A DNA stretch of 64,000 nucleotides from DATHTK01 sp035463295 (GCA_035463295.1 DATHTK010000083.1:1-64000); one strand, 5' to 3'. Counted from the stretch's first letter, positions 7,315 to 16,742 are shown. The notes: generated by a model not told the origin, from the letters alone. Program-made: numbers and translations.

Positions 7315-8913
7315 CTAACGAAGAGTGCTCACGAAGTGATCCGGGTTCAGCTTCTCCCCGGTGGCCCCGAGGATAGTGTCTCTCCATCCGTTGCGAGCTC
7401 CCGGTCCAAACACTGCTTCCTGGAGATAGCGTCCTGCCACCTCGCTCACAAAGAACGGACCGCCGGTCACCCGCTCTTCCAGGTGGCGCCTCAGTTGAGC
7501 GGCGATGAGGTGCCCGAGCACGTAGTTGTGGTAGTAGACGGGGGCGACGGCGATGTGGATCTTGGCTGCCCAGTCGGGCTCGTCGCGACCGGGGGGCCGC
7601 TTTACCAGCTGTAAACGTTCCACGAGATCCCACCACAGGGAGTTGAGGTCCTCCCGGTCGGGGTCCTCGTAGAGCGCCCGCTCGAAGTGAAACATCACGA
7701 GCGCCCAGCGTACGAAGACCAGCCGGTCCGCTCGGGCGATTCGAAGCAGCCGTTGACGGTCTTCGCGGAGCGTATCTTCGGGAACTCCGGCCACGGCGGA
7801 TAGCCAGGTTGGATCGCCCGCCAGCGAGCCCATCATCAGCGCTATGGCTTCCGTCGTGCTGGTGTGGGCGCAGCTGCGCAAGAAGTACGGCAGCCCGGGG
7901 TTTACGTGCTTATCGTAGACGGCGTGGCCGAACTCGTGGAGCATCGTGTCCATCCAGTACGCGTCGGGCCGGACGTTCGCGAGCACTCGTACATCATAGG
8001 GGTACTCTCTCCCGACGGGCAGACAGAAGGCGTGCTGGCTCTTGCCTTCCCTCTCGTAGAGATCACTCCGTGCCAGGACGTCCCTGACCTCCAGACCCAT
8101 GTTGTCGTAGGTCCTGCGGGTCAGGGCCTCGAGGTCCTCCTCCCGGAAAAAGCGGTCCACGTCGAGGGAGAGGTCCTCCGGAGGCTCCTGAAAAAAGGGA
8201 TCGGAGAGGTGCCACGGCATGAGGGTTTCGATGTCGAACCTGCTCCTGAGTCTCGCGTCGAGGTCTCTCTTGAAGCTCGCGAAGGGGGCGTCTGTCGCCG
8301 TCTCGAGGTGGGACATGATCCCGTCTAGCTCGTCGGCTTCTATGTCTTGCAGGTCGAGCGAGCGGCGGTAGTGGTCGGGGTAGCCCCCTTCCCGAGCGAG
8401 CCGGTTTCTCAGGCGGGCGAGCTCGCGTACTATCCCCTCGACCTTGCGGCCGACGGTCTTCGAGGCCTCCCACGCCTCGCGGCGTAGCGCCTCGTCTTCG
8501 GAGGTGCGCAGGATCTCCCGTACCTCATTCTCCCCGACCTCGCGGCCAGCCACCGAGCCCCGATGGTTGCCGTAGATCGCGTTTGCCTCGGCCTCCAGCT
8601 CCTCGATCCGCTGCACGGTCGCCTCGTCGCCCGCGTGCGCGGCGAACAGCCGGTAGACTACCTCGACCTGTCGGCGCAGGAGCGAGCTCCCCATGAGGTC
8701 CCGCTTCTCGTGCCAGCCCCGGACCTTCTCGTGCTCGGCGCGGTCGGCGAAGAGACGGTTGAACGCTATCCCGGCGCGGACGAGGTCATCCCGGGCCTCG
8801 GCGCTGCCCGTGGTTGCGAGGCGCCACCAGGCCTCCTTGTAGCTTCTCTCGGCCGGCGCGACGCGCTCTTCGAGGTGCGAGAAGAACGCCTCTATCTCAG
8901 GAGGTGAAGACAA
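7315..8913 (-). CDS. Gluzincin metallopeptidase, M2/M3-like
   Basis: This 532-residue, mostly helical peptidase has HEFGH at 326-330 (zinc ligands H326 and H330, catalytic E327) and a third ligand at E355 in TSTTEAIALM. The HEFGHAVYDKH context and overall size resemble the M2 (ACE-like) and M3 oligopeptidase families, so it probably removes dipeptides or trims short peptides in the cytoplasm; no signal peptide is present. The start used is TTG 8913, with no clear SD, and remains uncertain by a few codons. It lies 14 bases after the J-domain gene on the same strand. Confidence 0.8.
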   Translation of the reverse strand: MSSPPEIEAFFSHLEERVAPAERSYKEAWWRLATTGSAEARDDLVRAGIAFNRLFADRAEHEKVRGWHEKRDLMGSSLLRRQVEVVYRLFAAHAGDEATVQRIEELEAEANAIYGNHRGSVAGREVGENEVREILRTSEDEALRREAWEASKTVGRKVEGIVRELARLRNRLAREGGYPDHYRRSLDLQDIEADELDGIMSHLETATDAPFASFKRDLDARLRSRFDIETLMPWHLSDPFFQEPPEDLSLDVDRFFREEDLEALTRRTYDNMGLEVRDVLARSDLYEREGKSQHAFCLPVGREYPYDVRVLANVRPDAYWMDTMLHEFGHAVYDKHVNPGLPYFLRSCAHTSTTEAIALMMGSLAGDPTWLSAVAGVPEDTLREDRQRLLRIARADRLVFVRWALVMFHFERALYEDPDREDLNSLWWDLVERLQLVKRPPGRDEPDWAAKIHIAVAPVYYHNYVLGHLIAAQLRRHLEERVTGGPFFVSEVAGRYLQEAVFGPGARNGWRDTILGATGEKLNPDHFVSTLR

Positions 8914-8927
8914 CGATCTCTAACAGA

Positions 8928-9731
8928 TCAGCCGCGGGCGGCGCGTTCGCGGCGATTGCCGAGCCAGATCGTCACGAGCAGGAGCACGATGCCTACGGTC
9001 AGGAACTGCAGCAGGAGCTCGGGACCGCCCTGTCCGCCGACGACGAGCGCTGCGACGAAGATCAGGGCGAGAGCCGCATAGCCCGCGGCCTTGTAGGCAA
9101 AGTACGCCGCGAGGAGCCCGACGAGGGTATACAGAATGGGCATGAACGGGGCCAGCAACCCGACTCCCACGAACACCCCGGCGTTAGCCGCACCCGTCGC
9201 CCAGAGTCCGAGCTGGCCGACCGCAATAAAGGCCAGGAAGGCCACGACGAAGCTGATGGCGCCGCTCTTCCACGTTATGGGCTCCGGATCGAAGTAGTGC
9301 GGCTCGTACCAGCGAGCCTCGCGCACCTCGTAGCGGCCTCGGGTCCTGCTGGAGCCCCGGCTGCTCCCGCGAGGCGCGCTCTCTTTTCTCCCGAAGCGGC
9401 CCCGGAGACGCTCACCGAGAGACGGGCTAGCGGCCTCGCGCTGCTCCCGGCGGGCGGCGAGCTCGTCTTCGAGGGATCCGAAGTCCAGGTTCAGACCGGC
9501 GAGCTGGTCGGCGGCGTGGGCGAGGTCGAGCGCCTCGTCGTGCTTTCGCCGACGGTTCGGGTCCGAGAGGACCGCATGAGCCTCCTGCAGGAGCGAGAAG
9601 TCTTCGGTGGTCCCGCTGGTGCGGTCGGGGTGGCGCTCCTTGGCGAGCTTGCGGTAGGCGCTCCGTATCTCCTCCTGCGACGCCTCGCGCGAGACCCCGA
9701 GCACCCTGTAGTAGTTGACCTGATCTGCCAT
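8928..9731 (-). CDS. Membrane-anchored J-domain protein
   Basis: This is a 267-residue protein. Residues 6-68 are a J domain with HPD at 34-36, the motif that stimulates DnaK ATPase. A charged, Ser/Arg-rich linker (about 95-150) follows, then a hydrophobic C-terminal half with four or so membrane spans (about 160-260). There is no Gly/Phe or zinc-finger region, so this is a class III J-protein that probably recruits DnaK to the membrane. It is 12 bases from queG on the same strand and could be co-transcribed. Confidence 0.82.
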   Translation of the reverse strand: MADQVNYYRVLGVSREASQEEIRSAYRKLAKERHPDRTSGTTEDFSLLQEAHAVLSDPNRRRKHDEALDLAHAADQLAGLNLDFGSLEDELAARREQREAASPSLGERLRGRFGRKESAPRGSSRGSSRTRGRYEVREARWYEPHYFDPEPITWKSGAISFVVAFLAFIAVGQLGLWATGAANAGVFVGVGLLAPFMPILYTLVGLLAAYFAYKAAGYAALALIFVAALVVGGQGGPELLLQFLTVGIVLLLVTIWLGNRRERAARG

Positions 9732-9743
9732 CGCCCGCCTATT

Positions 9744-10928
9744 CTAACCCACGTCGCCGCCGATGTTCCGGACCCCGAGCGCGAACTCTATCTCCTCCCG
9801 GGACCAGGCGTCGGACTCCTTCTCCGCCGCCTCTCGCAGCGCCCTCTCGGAGCCTCCGATCTCGCCTAGAGCCCACGCCGCGTGACCCCGCACGAGCGGC
9901 GACGGATCCTCGCGCAGGCACTCGACGAGCGCCGGAACCGCGTCCCTCGACCTCAGGTTTCCGGCAGCCACGCAGCAGTTGCGCAGCAGACCCGATCGTC
10001 CTGGACGGGTGAGCGGGGTTCCCCGGAAGCGCCGCTCGAATTCCTCGTCGGTTCGAAGGGCGAGCACCTCCTCTATCTCGAGGTACGGCCCCGCCCCCGA
10101 GTCCCCGGAGAACTCCGGCCAGCCGCTGAGGGTCGCCTTTCGCTTGTTGTACGGGCAGACCTCCTGGCAGACATCGCAGCCGAAGGCCCAGTCGCCCACC
10201 TGCGGGCGCAGCTCGCGCGGGATCTCACCGCGGTTCTCTATCGTGAGGTAGGAGATGCACAGGCGCGCGTCCACCACGCCCGGAGCCCTTATGGCGCCCG
10301 TCGGGCAGCGGTCCATGCACCGGGTGCAGCGGCCGCACGTCCCCGTGCCCGGCGCGTCCGGCTCGAGCTCCAGATCCAGGATCAGGTCCGCTATAAAGAA
10401 GTACGAGCCCGTGTTGCCGTTGATCAAACACGAGTTCCGACCGAAGAACCCAAGCCCCGCGAGCTGCGCCGCCGAGCGCTCGAGAAGCGGCACGGCATCC
10501 GTGAAGCCTCGCGCCCTTATCTTGATGCCCAGCTCTTCTTCGAGTTCCCTCCGCAACCCGAAGAGACGTTCCTTTATGACCTCGTGGTAGTCCCTGCCCC
10601 ACGCGTAACGAGCGACCCGGCCCCCGCCCTCCGTGTTCTCGGGATGGTCCCCCGGGTAATAGGAGACGCCCAAAGAGATGACGCTCCTCGCGCTCTTCTG
10701 AAGCTTCCTCGGGTCGGAGAGGAGCTCGACGGGACGGTGCATGTATCCCATGTCGGCGGCCATCCCGGCCTCCTGCCACTCCCCGAGGCGCTCGCCGCCC
10801 TTCTTCAGGGGCTCGGCCGCTGTTACGCCGACGAGGTCGAAGCCCGCAGCGCGCGCCCGTCTCTGGAGGATACGCCGGGCCTCGCCGGGGTCTGGCTGCG
10901 CGAGATCTCCCTTCGCAGACACGGCCAC
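9744..10928 (-). CDS. queG: Epoxyqueuosine reductase QueG with HEAT-repeat C-terminus
   Basis: This 394-residue cobalamin and iron-sulfur enzyme catalyses the last step of queuosine formation on tRNA. Two ferredoxin-type [4Fe-4S] motifs are visible, CGRCTRCMDRCP (C198, 201, 204, 208) and CDVCQEVCP (C251, 254, 258). The catalytic aspartate is D144 in GFTDAVPLLER. The last 60 residues (RDAVPALVECLREDPSPLVRGHAAWALG) form HEAT-like repeats, as in other QueG proteins. The start is GTG 10928, with GGAGGTG seven bases upstream inside the end of the VOC gene, implying coupling. Confidence 0.9.
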   Translation of the reverse strand: MAVSAKGDLAQPDPGEARRILQRRARAAGFDLVGVTAAEPLKKGGERLGEWQEAGMAADMGYMHRPVELLSDPRKLQKSARSVISLGVSYYPGDHPENTEGGGRVARYAWGRDYHEVIKERLFGLRRELEEELGIKIRARGFTDAVPLLERSAAQLAGLGFFGRNSCLINGNTGSYFFIADLILDLELEPDAPGTGTCGRCTRCMDRCPTGAIRAPGVVDARLCISYLTIENRGEIPRELRPQVGDWAFGCDVCQEVCPYNKRKATLSGWPEFSGDSGAGPYLEIEEVLALRTDEEFERRFRGTPLTRPGRSGLLRNCCVAAGNLRSRDAVPALVECLREDPSPLVRGHAAWALGEIGGSERALREAAEKESDAWSREEIEFALGVRNIGGDVG

Positions 10929-10932
10929 CGGA

Positions 10933-11319
10933 CTACACCTCCGTGTACGAGATGAACTCCAGGAGCGAGCCGTCCGGGTCGCGGAAGTAGAGGCTCGCGC
11001 CGCCGCCGCGCGCGCCGTAGCGCTCGACCGGGCCTGCTTCGACGGGGATACCGTGGTCTTCGAGGTGCTCTCGGGCATCGTCGATGGGACCGGGCCACTC
11101 GAAGCAGAGGTCGCTCCCGCCCGGCTGCACGGGCAGCTTCGCTACCGCCGCGGGCTCGACGCCGGGACCGTGCGGGTTGAGCTGCTGTTCGCCGAACCGG
11201 TAGGACCACCTGGACCCGGCGCGTACCAGCTCGGCGCCCAGCACCTCTGTGTAGAAAGCGTTCGACCGCTCCCAGTTCGAGACGTGGATCACGCAGTGAT
11301 CCAACCTCAACTCCGGCAC
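10933..11319 (-). CDS. VOC/glyoxalase-family protein
   Basis: This 128-residue single vicinal-oxygen-chelate protein has paired beta-alpha-beta-beta-beta modules. H8 in LDHCVIHV and E121 in SLLEFISY are at the usual metal-ligand positions. Family members include glyoxalase, dioxygenases and antibiotic-binding proteins, so the substrate is not assignable. The start is GTG 11319 after AGGGGCGGCAG. Its stop is four bases before the queG start, so both probably share one message. Confidence 0.75.
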   Translation of the reverse strand: MPELRLDHCVIHVSNWERSNAFYTEVLGAELVRAGSRWSYRFGEQQLNPHGPGVEPAAVAKLPVQPGGSDLCFEWPGPIDDAREHLEDHGIPVEAGPVERYGARGGGASLYFRDPDGSLLEFISYTEV

Positions 11320-11453
11320 CTGCCGCCCCTTTCGAACGTACGCCGTCGTACCCCGTGATTGTATCCGCTGCTGCGCTAGGGGGGACGGGGGGTCGTGAGA
11401 AAAGGTGTATATTTAACTCTCCTGGGGCGTAACTTCTGGCAAGGAGGGCCATC

Positions 11454-12860
11454 GTGGCGATATCCACCGTCAACCCGGCGACCGGCGAGGAGATAAAGAC
11501 CTTCGAGGCGCTGACCGACGAGCAGATAGACGAGAAGATCGGTCGCGCCTACCAGACCTTTCTCGACTGGCGCAAGACCTCGTTCGCCGAGAGGGCGCGC
11601 CTGATGGCGCGGGCGGCGGAGATCCTCGAGGAGGAGGCCGAGGAGTTCGGCAGGGTCATGACGACCGAGATGGGCAAGACCCTCGCCGCCGCGACCGCTG
11701 AGGCGAACAAGTGCGCCCGCGGTTGCCGCTTCTACGCCGAGAACGCCGAGCGCTTTCTAGCGGACGAGGAGATAGAGCTCGAAGGCGCGAAGACCTTCGT
11801 CCGATACGAGCCCCTCGGTCCCGTGCTCGCCGTCATGCCTTGGAACTTCCCATTCTGGCAGGTCTTTCGCTTCGCCGCCCCCTCCCTCATGGCCGGAAAC
11901 GTCGGTCTCCTCAAGCACGCCTCCAACGTCCCCCAGTGCGCTCTGGCTATAGAGGAGATCTTCCGGCGGGCGGGCTTCCCGGAAGGTGCCTTCCAGACAC
12001 TCCTTATCGGGTCGGACAAGGTGCAGCGCGTCATAGACGACCCGCGGGTGCGGGCGGCCACGCTGACCGGCAGCGAGGGAGCAGGCCGACAGGTCGGCTC
12101 CGAGGCGGGGGAGAACATCAAGCCGAGCGTGCTAGAGCTCGGCGGCAGCGACCCGTTTATCGTGATGCCGAGCGCGGACCTTGAGAAGGCGGTCTCGACC
12201 GCCGTCACCTCGCGCACCCTCAACAACGGCCAGTCGTGCATAAACGCCAAGAGGATCATCGTCCATAAAGAGATAGCCGATGAGTTCGAGAGCCGCTTTG
12301 TCGAGGCGATGGCCGCCCTTGCGGTTGGCGACCCGATGAGCGAAGGGACGGACATGGGACCGCTCGCCACGCCCCAGATCCTCGAGGACGTGGACTCCCA
12401 GGTCAGAAAGAGCGTCGAGACCGGCGCCAAAGTGCTCACGGGCGGCCAGCCGGCGGGCGGGCTGGGCAACTTCTACCCGCCGACCGTCATCACGGACATC
12501 CCCGAGGACTCTCCGGCGTACCGGGAGGAGATCTTCGGCCCCGTCGCCTCGCTCTTCCGCGCCGAGGATATAGACGACGCGATCCGGATCGCCAACGACA
12601 CGCCGTTCGGGCTCGGCTCCAGCGCGTGGACGAACGACCCGGCGGAGCAGGAGCGCTTCATAAGCGAGATAGAGGCCGGCATGGTCTATATAAACCGCAT
12701 GACCGAGTCCACCCCCGAGATCCCCTTCGGCGGCGCGAAGAACTCCGGCTACGGCCGCGAGCTCTCCCGCTTTGGCATCCAGGAGTTCACCAACGTAAAG
12801 ACGGTCTGGATCGAGGAGAGCGCCGAGGGCGCGAGCGGCGCCGCGCCCGCCTCCGAGTAG
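11454..12860 (+). CDS. NAD(P)-dependent aldehyde dehydrogenase, succinate-semialdehyde type
   Basis: This 468-residue ALDH has the catalytic cysteine C262 in NNGQSCINAKR, general base E228 in VLELGGSDPF, the nucleotide loop GSEGAG (206-211) and the oxyanion asparagine in PWNFPFWQ. The ELGGSDPFIVM and GQSCINAKR texts are typical of the GabD/YneI succinate-semialdehyde subgroup, but other aldehydes are possible. The start is GTG 11454, with AAGGAGGG six bases upstream. It is followed at 12927 by unrelated small membrane proteins. Confidence 0.88.
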   Translation: MAISTVNPATGEEIKTFEALTDEQIDEKIGRAYQTFLDWRKTSFAERARLMARAAEILEEEAEEFGRVMTTEMGKTLAAATAEANKCARGCRFYAENAERFLADEEIELEGAKTFVRYEPLGPVLAVMPWNFPFWQVFRFAAPSLMAGNVGLLKHASNVPQCALAIEEIFRRAGFPEGAFQTLLIGSDKVQRVIDDPRVRAATLTGSEGAGRQVGSEAGENIKPSVLELGGSDPFIVMPSADLEKAVSTAVTSRTLNNGQSCINAKRIIVHKEIADEFESRFVEAMAALAVGDPMSEGTDMGPLATPQILEDVDSQVRKSVETGAKVLTGGQPAGGLGNFYPPTVITDIPEDSPAYREEIFGPVASLFRAEDIDDAIRIANDTPFGLGSSAWTNDPAEQERFISEIEAGMVYINRMTESTPEIPFGGAKNSGYGRELSRFGIQEFTNVKTVWIEESAEGASGAAPASE

Positions 12861-12926
12861 CCCGGAGTCGCATGGTGAAAGCTCTTGCTGACGGGACGGG
12901 GGAGACCGGATAGCTTTACGGACAAG

Positions 12927-13415
12927 ATGAGCGCGACCGTCCGCAACAAGCTGCTCGGCCTGGGTGCCCTGTGGGGCATGCTCCTCGCGGCCCTCCCCGC
13001 CCTCGTGATGACGCGGCCCTACCGCCTCAGCGGCTTTCTCGTCGCGGCGCTCGCGTGCGCCGCCGTGAGCGGCTGCCTCGGGACTCTTGTAGCGGGCAAG
13101 CGGGCGGCGGTTCGGCGGACCGGCGGGTCGATCCTGTCGGCCCTCGGGACGGGACTCTTCCAGGGCCTCGTTGGCGGGACCTTCGCCGCGGCCCTCGTAT
13201 GGGCGCTCATGGCGCTGACGCTCTCCGGTTTCACCCTCGAGAACCCGGTCGACCTGGCGTTGCTCACGAGCCCGCGCGTCTTTCTCGGGAGCTTCTTCGT
13301 CGCGCTCTCTGTCTTTGTCTATGCCGCCGCGGGTGGTGTGTTGCTCGGGCCCCTCTTCGGGAAGCTCGTCAACCGTGCCGCGAGTGCGAAAGCCCCGGCG
13401 GAGAAAGGAGGGTAG
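12927..13415 (+). CDS. Small integral membrane protein
   Basis: About 162 residues with four predicted membrane helices (around 10-28, 33-53, 65-95 and 115-145) and a positively charged C-terminal tail ending AKAPAEKGG. No family is recognised. The start is uncertain: ATG 12927 is used because it opens directly onto the hydrophobic part, but a TTG at 12885 would add 14 residues. Its stop abuts the next ATG, and its last codons carry that gene's SD (AAAGGAGGG), so the two are translated together and may form a hetero-oligomer. Confidence 0.65.
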   Translation: MSATVRNKLLGLGALWGMLLAALPALVMTRPYRLSGFLVAALACAAVSGCLGTLVAGKRAAVRRTGGSILSALGTGLFQGLVGGTFAAALVWALMALTLSGFTLENPVDLALLTSPRVFLGSFFVALSVFVYAAAGGVLLGPLFGKLVNRAASAKAPAEKGG

Positions 13416-13967
13416 ATGATCCTCGCCCGTCTTCTGGGCCTCGGCGCCGCCTACGGCCTGGCCTTCATGATCATAAAGTCTCTCTTCCCCTCGCCCCTCG
13501 CACTCCTCGCCCTGCAAGGTGGCGGGAGCACCGAGGGGAACCTCACCTGGCTCGTACTCGTCTACATGAGCGTCGGCCTCGTGGCGGGACTCGTGGCCGC
13601 CCCCATCTTCGGCGGCCTGCTCCTCCTCGGCCGGCGTCCCGGTCGGAGCGCCTCAACGCTCGGCCCGCGGCTCGCCCTGAGCCTCGCGCTCGCGCTGCTG
13701 ATGGGAGTGGTCTCCGGCCTTCTCACCATCCTGGCGTACGCTACGGGCGTCCTGCCGTCCGGCGGCGTCCTCGACCCTCTCGAGCTGATAGAGAGCTCCG
13801 CATTCTCGCCCGGGACCCTTCTCCTCATCGCGTGGACCATCGCCCGCGACCTCCTGCCAGCCGGCCTCACCGGCCTCTTCCTCGCGCCCATCACCGGCGG
13901 CATCCTCGCGCGCCTCTACGCCGGAGAACACCGCGCCGGTCAGAAACGCTACGAGTGGGAAGAATAG
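13416..13967 (+). CDS. Small integral membrane protein, coupled partner
   Basis: This 183-residue protein has four or five hydrophobic segments (about 2-20, 45-72, 85-112, 125-140 and 143-165) and a charged end EHRAGQKRYEWEE. The layout mirrors the preceding membrane protein (similar helix order and a similar start, LLGLGALWG versus LLGLGAAYG), suggesting an old tandem duplication. The ATG follows the preceding TAG without a gap. The function is unknown. Confidence 0.7.
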   Translation: MILARLLGLGAAYGLAFMIIKSLFPSPLALLALQGGGSTEGNLTWLVLVYMSVGLVAGLVAAPIFGGLLLLGRRPGRSASTLGPRLALSLALALLMGVVSGLLTILAYATGVLPSGGVLDPLELIESSAFSPGTLLLIAWTIARDLLPAGLTGLFLAPITGGILARLYAGEHRAGQKRYEWEE

Positions 13968-13995
13968 CTCGCAGTCTCGACGAGCGGTGTGAAAC

Positions 13996-14244
13996 CTACA
14001 GAATACTGACGAGAGGGGAGATCTTGCACTCCGCGAGAGCGTAGTCCTCGCGCCTGCGGGTCGACCGTACGAGGTACTCCAGGCAGTTGGCGCGGCAGTC
14101 CATTTTGCCGCAGGGGATCTCGATCGTCCCCAGGTCCTCTACTATGCGCACCACGGGGTCGAGGTCGTCGCCGGGCACGGCGTCCTTGCGCCGCACGAAC
14201 TCCCCCTCCTCGTAATGCCCCCTCTCGTAACGAAACGCCGTCAT
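13996..14244 (-). CDS. Small cysteine-containing protein of unknown function
   Basis: This 82-residue soluble protein has four cysteines, C45, C50 and C54 in IPCGKMDCRANCLEYL, and C73. The spacing C-x4-C-x3-C recalls a metal or cluster site, or a redox-active cluster. The N-terminal half is acidic and basic in alternation without other motifs. ATG 14244 is the natural start; longer upstream reading would add low-complexity text. It is convergent with the membrane-protein pair. I do not recognise a family. Confidence 0.55.
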   Translation of the reverse strand: MTAFRYERGHYEEGEFVRRKDAVPGDDLDPVVRIVEDLGTIEIPCGKMDCRANCLEYLVRSTRRREDYALAECKISPLVSIL

Positions 14245-14524
14245 GCGCGCATTGTACCCTCGTTTGACCTGTGGATCACATGTAATGGCAATGCCGCGAT
14301 ACCGCCGAACGTCACGACCTCGGCAGCGCACTCCAGAACCCCGATACCGTGAGCACGGACGGTACTCTGCACGAGACCATCTTGCAGGGACTCGCAGGAG
14401 CGCTCCTCTCCGCAGTTGGTGGGACAGAATACCTAGAGCGGTCTCGCTACGGTTGCTGCTAGCATGGCTCACGGTGGAAAGGGTTCGGATAACTCGCAGG
14501 CGACCCGCGAGAGGAGGAGCAACT

Positions 14525-14893
14525 GTGGCCGGTAGCATGGATAAGAAGAACCTGGATGACTCCCCAGACGAGACCAGATCGTTCGACCACGGCCAGATGA
14601 AGGTCGCCGGTGTAGGCGACTTCAAGGTCGCACGAGCCGTCTTGCAGCCCGGCTGGAAATGGTCAAAGGACATAAAGCCCATAGCACGCACGGACTCTTG
14701 CCAGGTCGAACACAACGGTCTGTTGCTTGCGGGACGGTTGAAAATCTCATGCGACGATGGCTCAGAGATGGAGATAGGTCCCGGTGATGCCTATGTCATC
14801 CCTCCTGGCCATGACGCCTGGGTCGTAGGCGATGAACCCGCTACCGGCATCGAGTTCTCGCGCGAAGCGGTAGAGAAGTTCGCCAAGGACTAG
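14525..14893 (+). CDS. Cupin-domain protein
   Basis: This 122-residue protein has a single cupin barrel. The motifs are weak versions of the two cupin motifs (VEHNGLLLAGRLKISCDDGSEMEIGPGD and YVIPPGHDAWVVGDEP). H in PPGHDAW could bind metal, but the first motif has only one histidine, so metal binding is doubtful. The start is GTG 14525, with AGGAGG eight bases upstream; ATG 14537 is an alternative. A hairpin terminator follows at 14921. The role is unknown; cupins of this size are often small-molecule isomerases or sensors. Confidence 0.7.
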   Translation: MAGSMDKKNLDDSPDETRSFDHGQMKVAGVGDFKVARAVLQPGWKWSKDIKPIARTDSCQVEHNGLLLAGRLKISCDDGSEMEIGPGDAYVIPPGHDAWVVGDEPATGIEFSREAVEKFAKD

Positions 14894-14920
14894 AGAAGAG
14901 CCATAATCTGCGCCGTTCCC

Positions 14921-14954
14921 AGAATGGCCGCGGTCCCACGACCCCGGCCATTCT
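14921..14954 (+). terminator. Hairpin terminator of the cupin gene
   Basis: AGAATGGCCGCGGT (14921-14934) pairs with ACCCCGGCCATTCT (14941-14954), with a single mismatch around a six-base loop. TCTCGCTT follows. The rest of the gap, 14955-15309, holds no gene that I can support. Confidence 0.6.
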
Positions 14955-15309
14955 TCTCGCTTCCGGGTTACAGAGAGCTCGAATAACGCCCGACTAATCT
15001 GCTCTCGATCCCGACGCGGTGAGCCTCATGCGTTGCGTGCTGGCGGCGCGCCCGATCCTCGAAGGGCTTGTCGCCGTGCTCCGGGAGACGATCGGGTAGT
15101 ATAGGGACGAGTGTTCCTAAACGATCCGGCGGAAGTACGAGCAGCCCGGAGAGCCGTGGCTTCGGCGTTGTCCGGTGGGTAGCGCCCGAGACGTGCGTGG
15201 CAGAGACTTGGCGGGTGAGTCCGCGCGGTAGGGAGGATCTCTGCAAGGGCGGTACCGCCCTAACGCCATCGCTTCCCTCCTCTACCCCAGGCTACGTAAG
15301 GAGTGGATC

Positions 15310-16107
15310 ATGAGCGAGATAGGCGGTGGTCTTGCGGGGTGTAGCCTCGCGGGGAGGGTGGCGGTCGTCACCGGGGCGAGCCGGCGTACAGGGATCGGTG
15401 CGGCGATCTGCCGCGAGTTGGCCGGGAGGGGCGCGGACGTCCTCTTTACCCACTGGAGACCTTACGATAGGGACGCCGGCGCGGGCGAGGACCTCGACGG
15501 CCCCCAGGACCTGCTCGAGGAGCTGAGCATCCTCGGCACGCGGGCCGAAGCTCTGGAGGTAGACCTGTCGCGGCCGAAGGCCGCCGGGACGGTACTGGAG
15601 GCGACCGTCGAGAGGCTCGGGCCGCCCTCCATCCTCGTCAATAACGCCGCCTACTCGACCCGAGACGGATTCGAGAGGCTGGACGCGGCGACCCTCGACG
15701 CTCACTACGCCGTCAACGTACGCGCCACGGCGCTTCTGTCGGTCCTCTTCGCGAAAGGCTACGAAAATCGGTCCGGCGGCAGGATCATCAACCTGACCAG
15801 CGGTCAGGATGACGGCCCCATGCCCGGCGAGCTCGCCTACGTCGCCAGCAAGGGCGCCATCAGCGCCTTCGTCCGCACGCTCGCCGCGGAGGTCGGCGGC
15901 AGGGGCATCACCGTAAACGCCGTCAACCCCGGCCCCACCGACACCGGCTGGATGACAGAGGAACTCAAAGAGGAGCTCCTGCCGCGCTTTCCGCTGGGGC
16001 GCCTCGGGAGCCCGGAGGATGCCGCGAGGGTGGTGGCGTGGCTCGCGAGCGAGGAGGCCGGCTGGGTGACGGGCCAGATCATCACCTCCGACGGAGGTTT
16101 CTTCTAG
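15310..16107 (+). CDS. Short-chain dehydrogenase/reductase (SDR), FabG-like
   Basis: This 265-residue classical SDR has the cofactor motif TGASRRTGIG (21-30), the structural NNAAYS segment (111-116), catalytic S164, Y177 and K181 (YVASK), and the PGPTDTGWM segment. FabG-like length and the C-terminal GQIITSDGGFF support a soluble tetrameric NAD(P)(H)-dependent alcohol or ketone oxidoreductase. The extra insert WRPYDRDAGAGEDLDGPQ between beta2 and alpha2 is seen in 3-ketoacyl-ACP-reductase-like relatives. The substrate is unknown. Confidence 0.85.
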   Translation: MSEIGGGLAGCSLAGRVAVVTGASRRTGIGAAICRELAGRGADVLFTHWRPYDRDAGAGEDLDGPQDLLEELSILGTRAEALEVDLSRPKAAGTVLEATVERLGPPSILVNNAAYSTRDGFERLDAATLDAHYAVNVRATALLSVLFAKGYENRSGGRIINLTSGQDDGPMPGELAYVASKGAISAFVRTLAAEVGGRGITVNAVNPGPTDTGWMTEELKEELLPRFPLGRLGSPEDAARVVAWLASEEAGWVTGQIITSDGGFF

Positions 16108-16226
16108 ATGACGCGTGAGACGAACGGGGGGCGATTCTGGAGAGAAGACGTGGACTCTATCCCCGTAGCAGACCGGGCCGGTGAGTCGGTGCGGGAGGCC
16201 AGGCCGTGAGATAACATGTCCGGGTC

Positions 16227-16634
16227 GTGAGGCACCCGGAACGAAGCAAGAACAGGCTCTTCCGTACCCCACCCAGGACGCTGCTCGACGACTGGGACCC
16301 CGAGCTCGACGCCCCGATACGAGGCCCGCTCTTCGCCCCCGCCATTCTCCGGGCGCTACTGGTGGCCTTCTGCGTCTTCGCCATGCTCTGCGCGGATTGG
16401 ATCGGGCTCCTGCTCCTCAACTCCGAGGGTGTCGTGGCGCGGCTCGGGCCGTTGAACGTGCTGCGCGTAACAGCCGTTCTCTTGACGGGGGTAGCGGTGC
16501 CCTCCGCGCTGCTCATGGCGCACTACCGGCGCGTGTACTCCTACATCTCCGACGAGAACATCTTCTTCGCTATCTGCTTCTTTCTCTCCTGCGTGCTCGG
16601 CATGCCCTGCGCCCTCGTCGGCCTCTTTGGATAG
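16227..16634 (+). CDS. Small membrane protein
   Basis: This 135-residue protein has three membrane spans (about 42-65, 77-97 and 112-133) after a 40-residue, proline- and charge-containing cytoplasmic N-terminus. No family is recognised. The start is GTG 16227, with only a weak upstream SD. It lies 170 bases before the ATP-grasp gene on the same strand. Confidence 0.6.
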   Translation: MRHPERSKNRLFRTPPRTLLDDWDPELDAPIRGPLFAPAILRALLVAFCVFAMLCADWIGLLLLNSEGVVARLGPLNVLRVTAVLLTGVAVPSALLMAHYRRVYSYISDENIFFAICFFLSCVLGMPCALVGLFG

Positions 16635-16712
16635 CGGCTCGCGACGAGGAACCGGGTCGCGGCCGTCCCTCGGAGACGCTACCATCCTGTACATGAGACC
16701 GTCGCTGTTCGA

Positions 16713-16742
16713 CAGAGAGCTGATAGCCAATAGCTGACAGCT
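16713..16742 (+). repeat. Heptad-like repeat end of a dispersed element
   Basis: Within these 30 bases, related seven-base units (AGCTGAT, AGCCAAT, AGCTGAC) follow one another. GATAGCTGACAGCTAG at 58965-58980 and, inverted, the sequence near 534-555 are relatives. It falls in the upstream region of the ATP-grasp gene. Confidence 0.4.

Noticed and set aside
12132..13517. 461-residue minus-strand frame
   Set aside because: Shadow of the aldehyde dehydrogenase and membrane-protein genes; charged repetitive text without domains.
16108..16209. 33-codon ORF directly after the SDR stop (MTRETNGGRFWRED...)
   Set aside because: Adjacent ATG is suggestive, but it has no SD, no motif and no coupling to a following gene.
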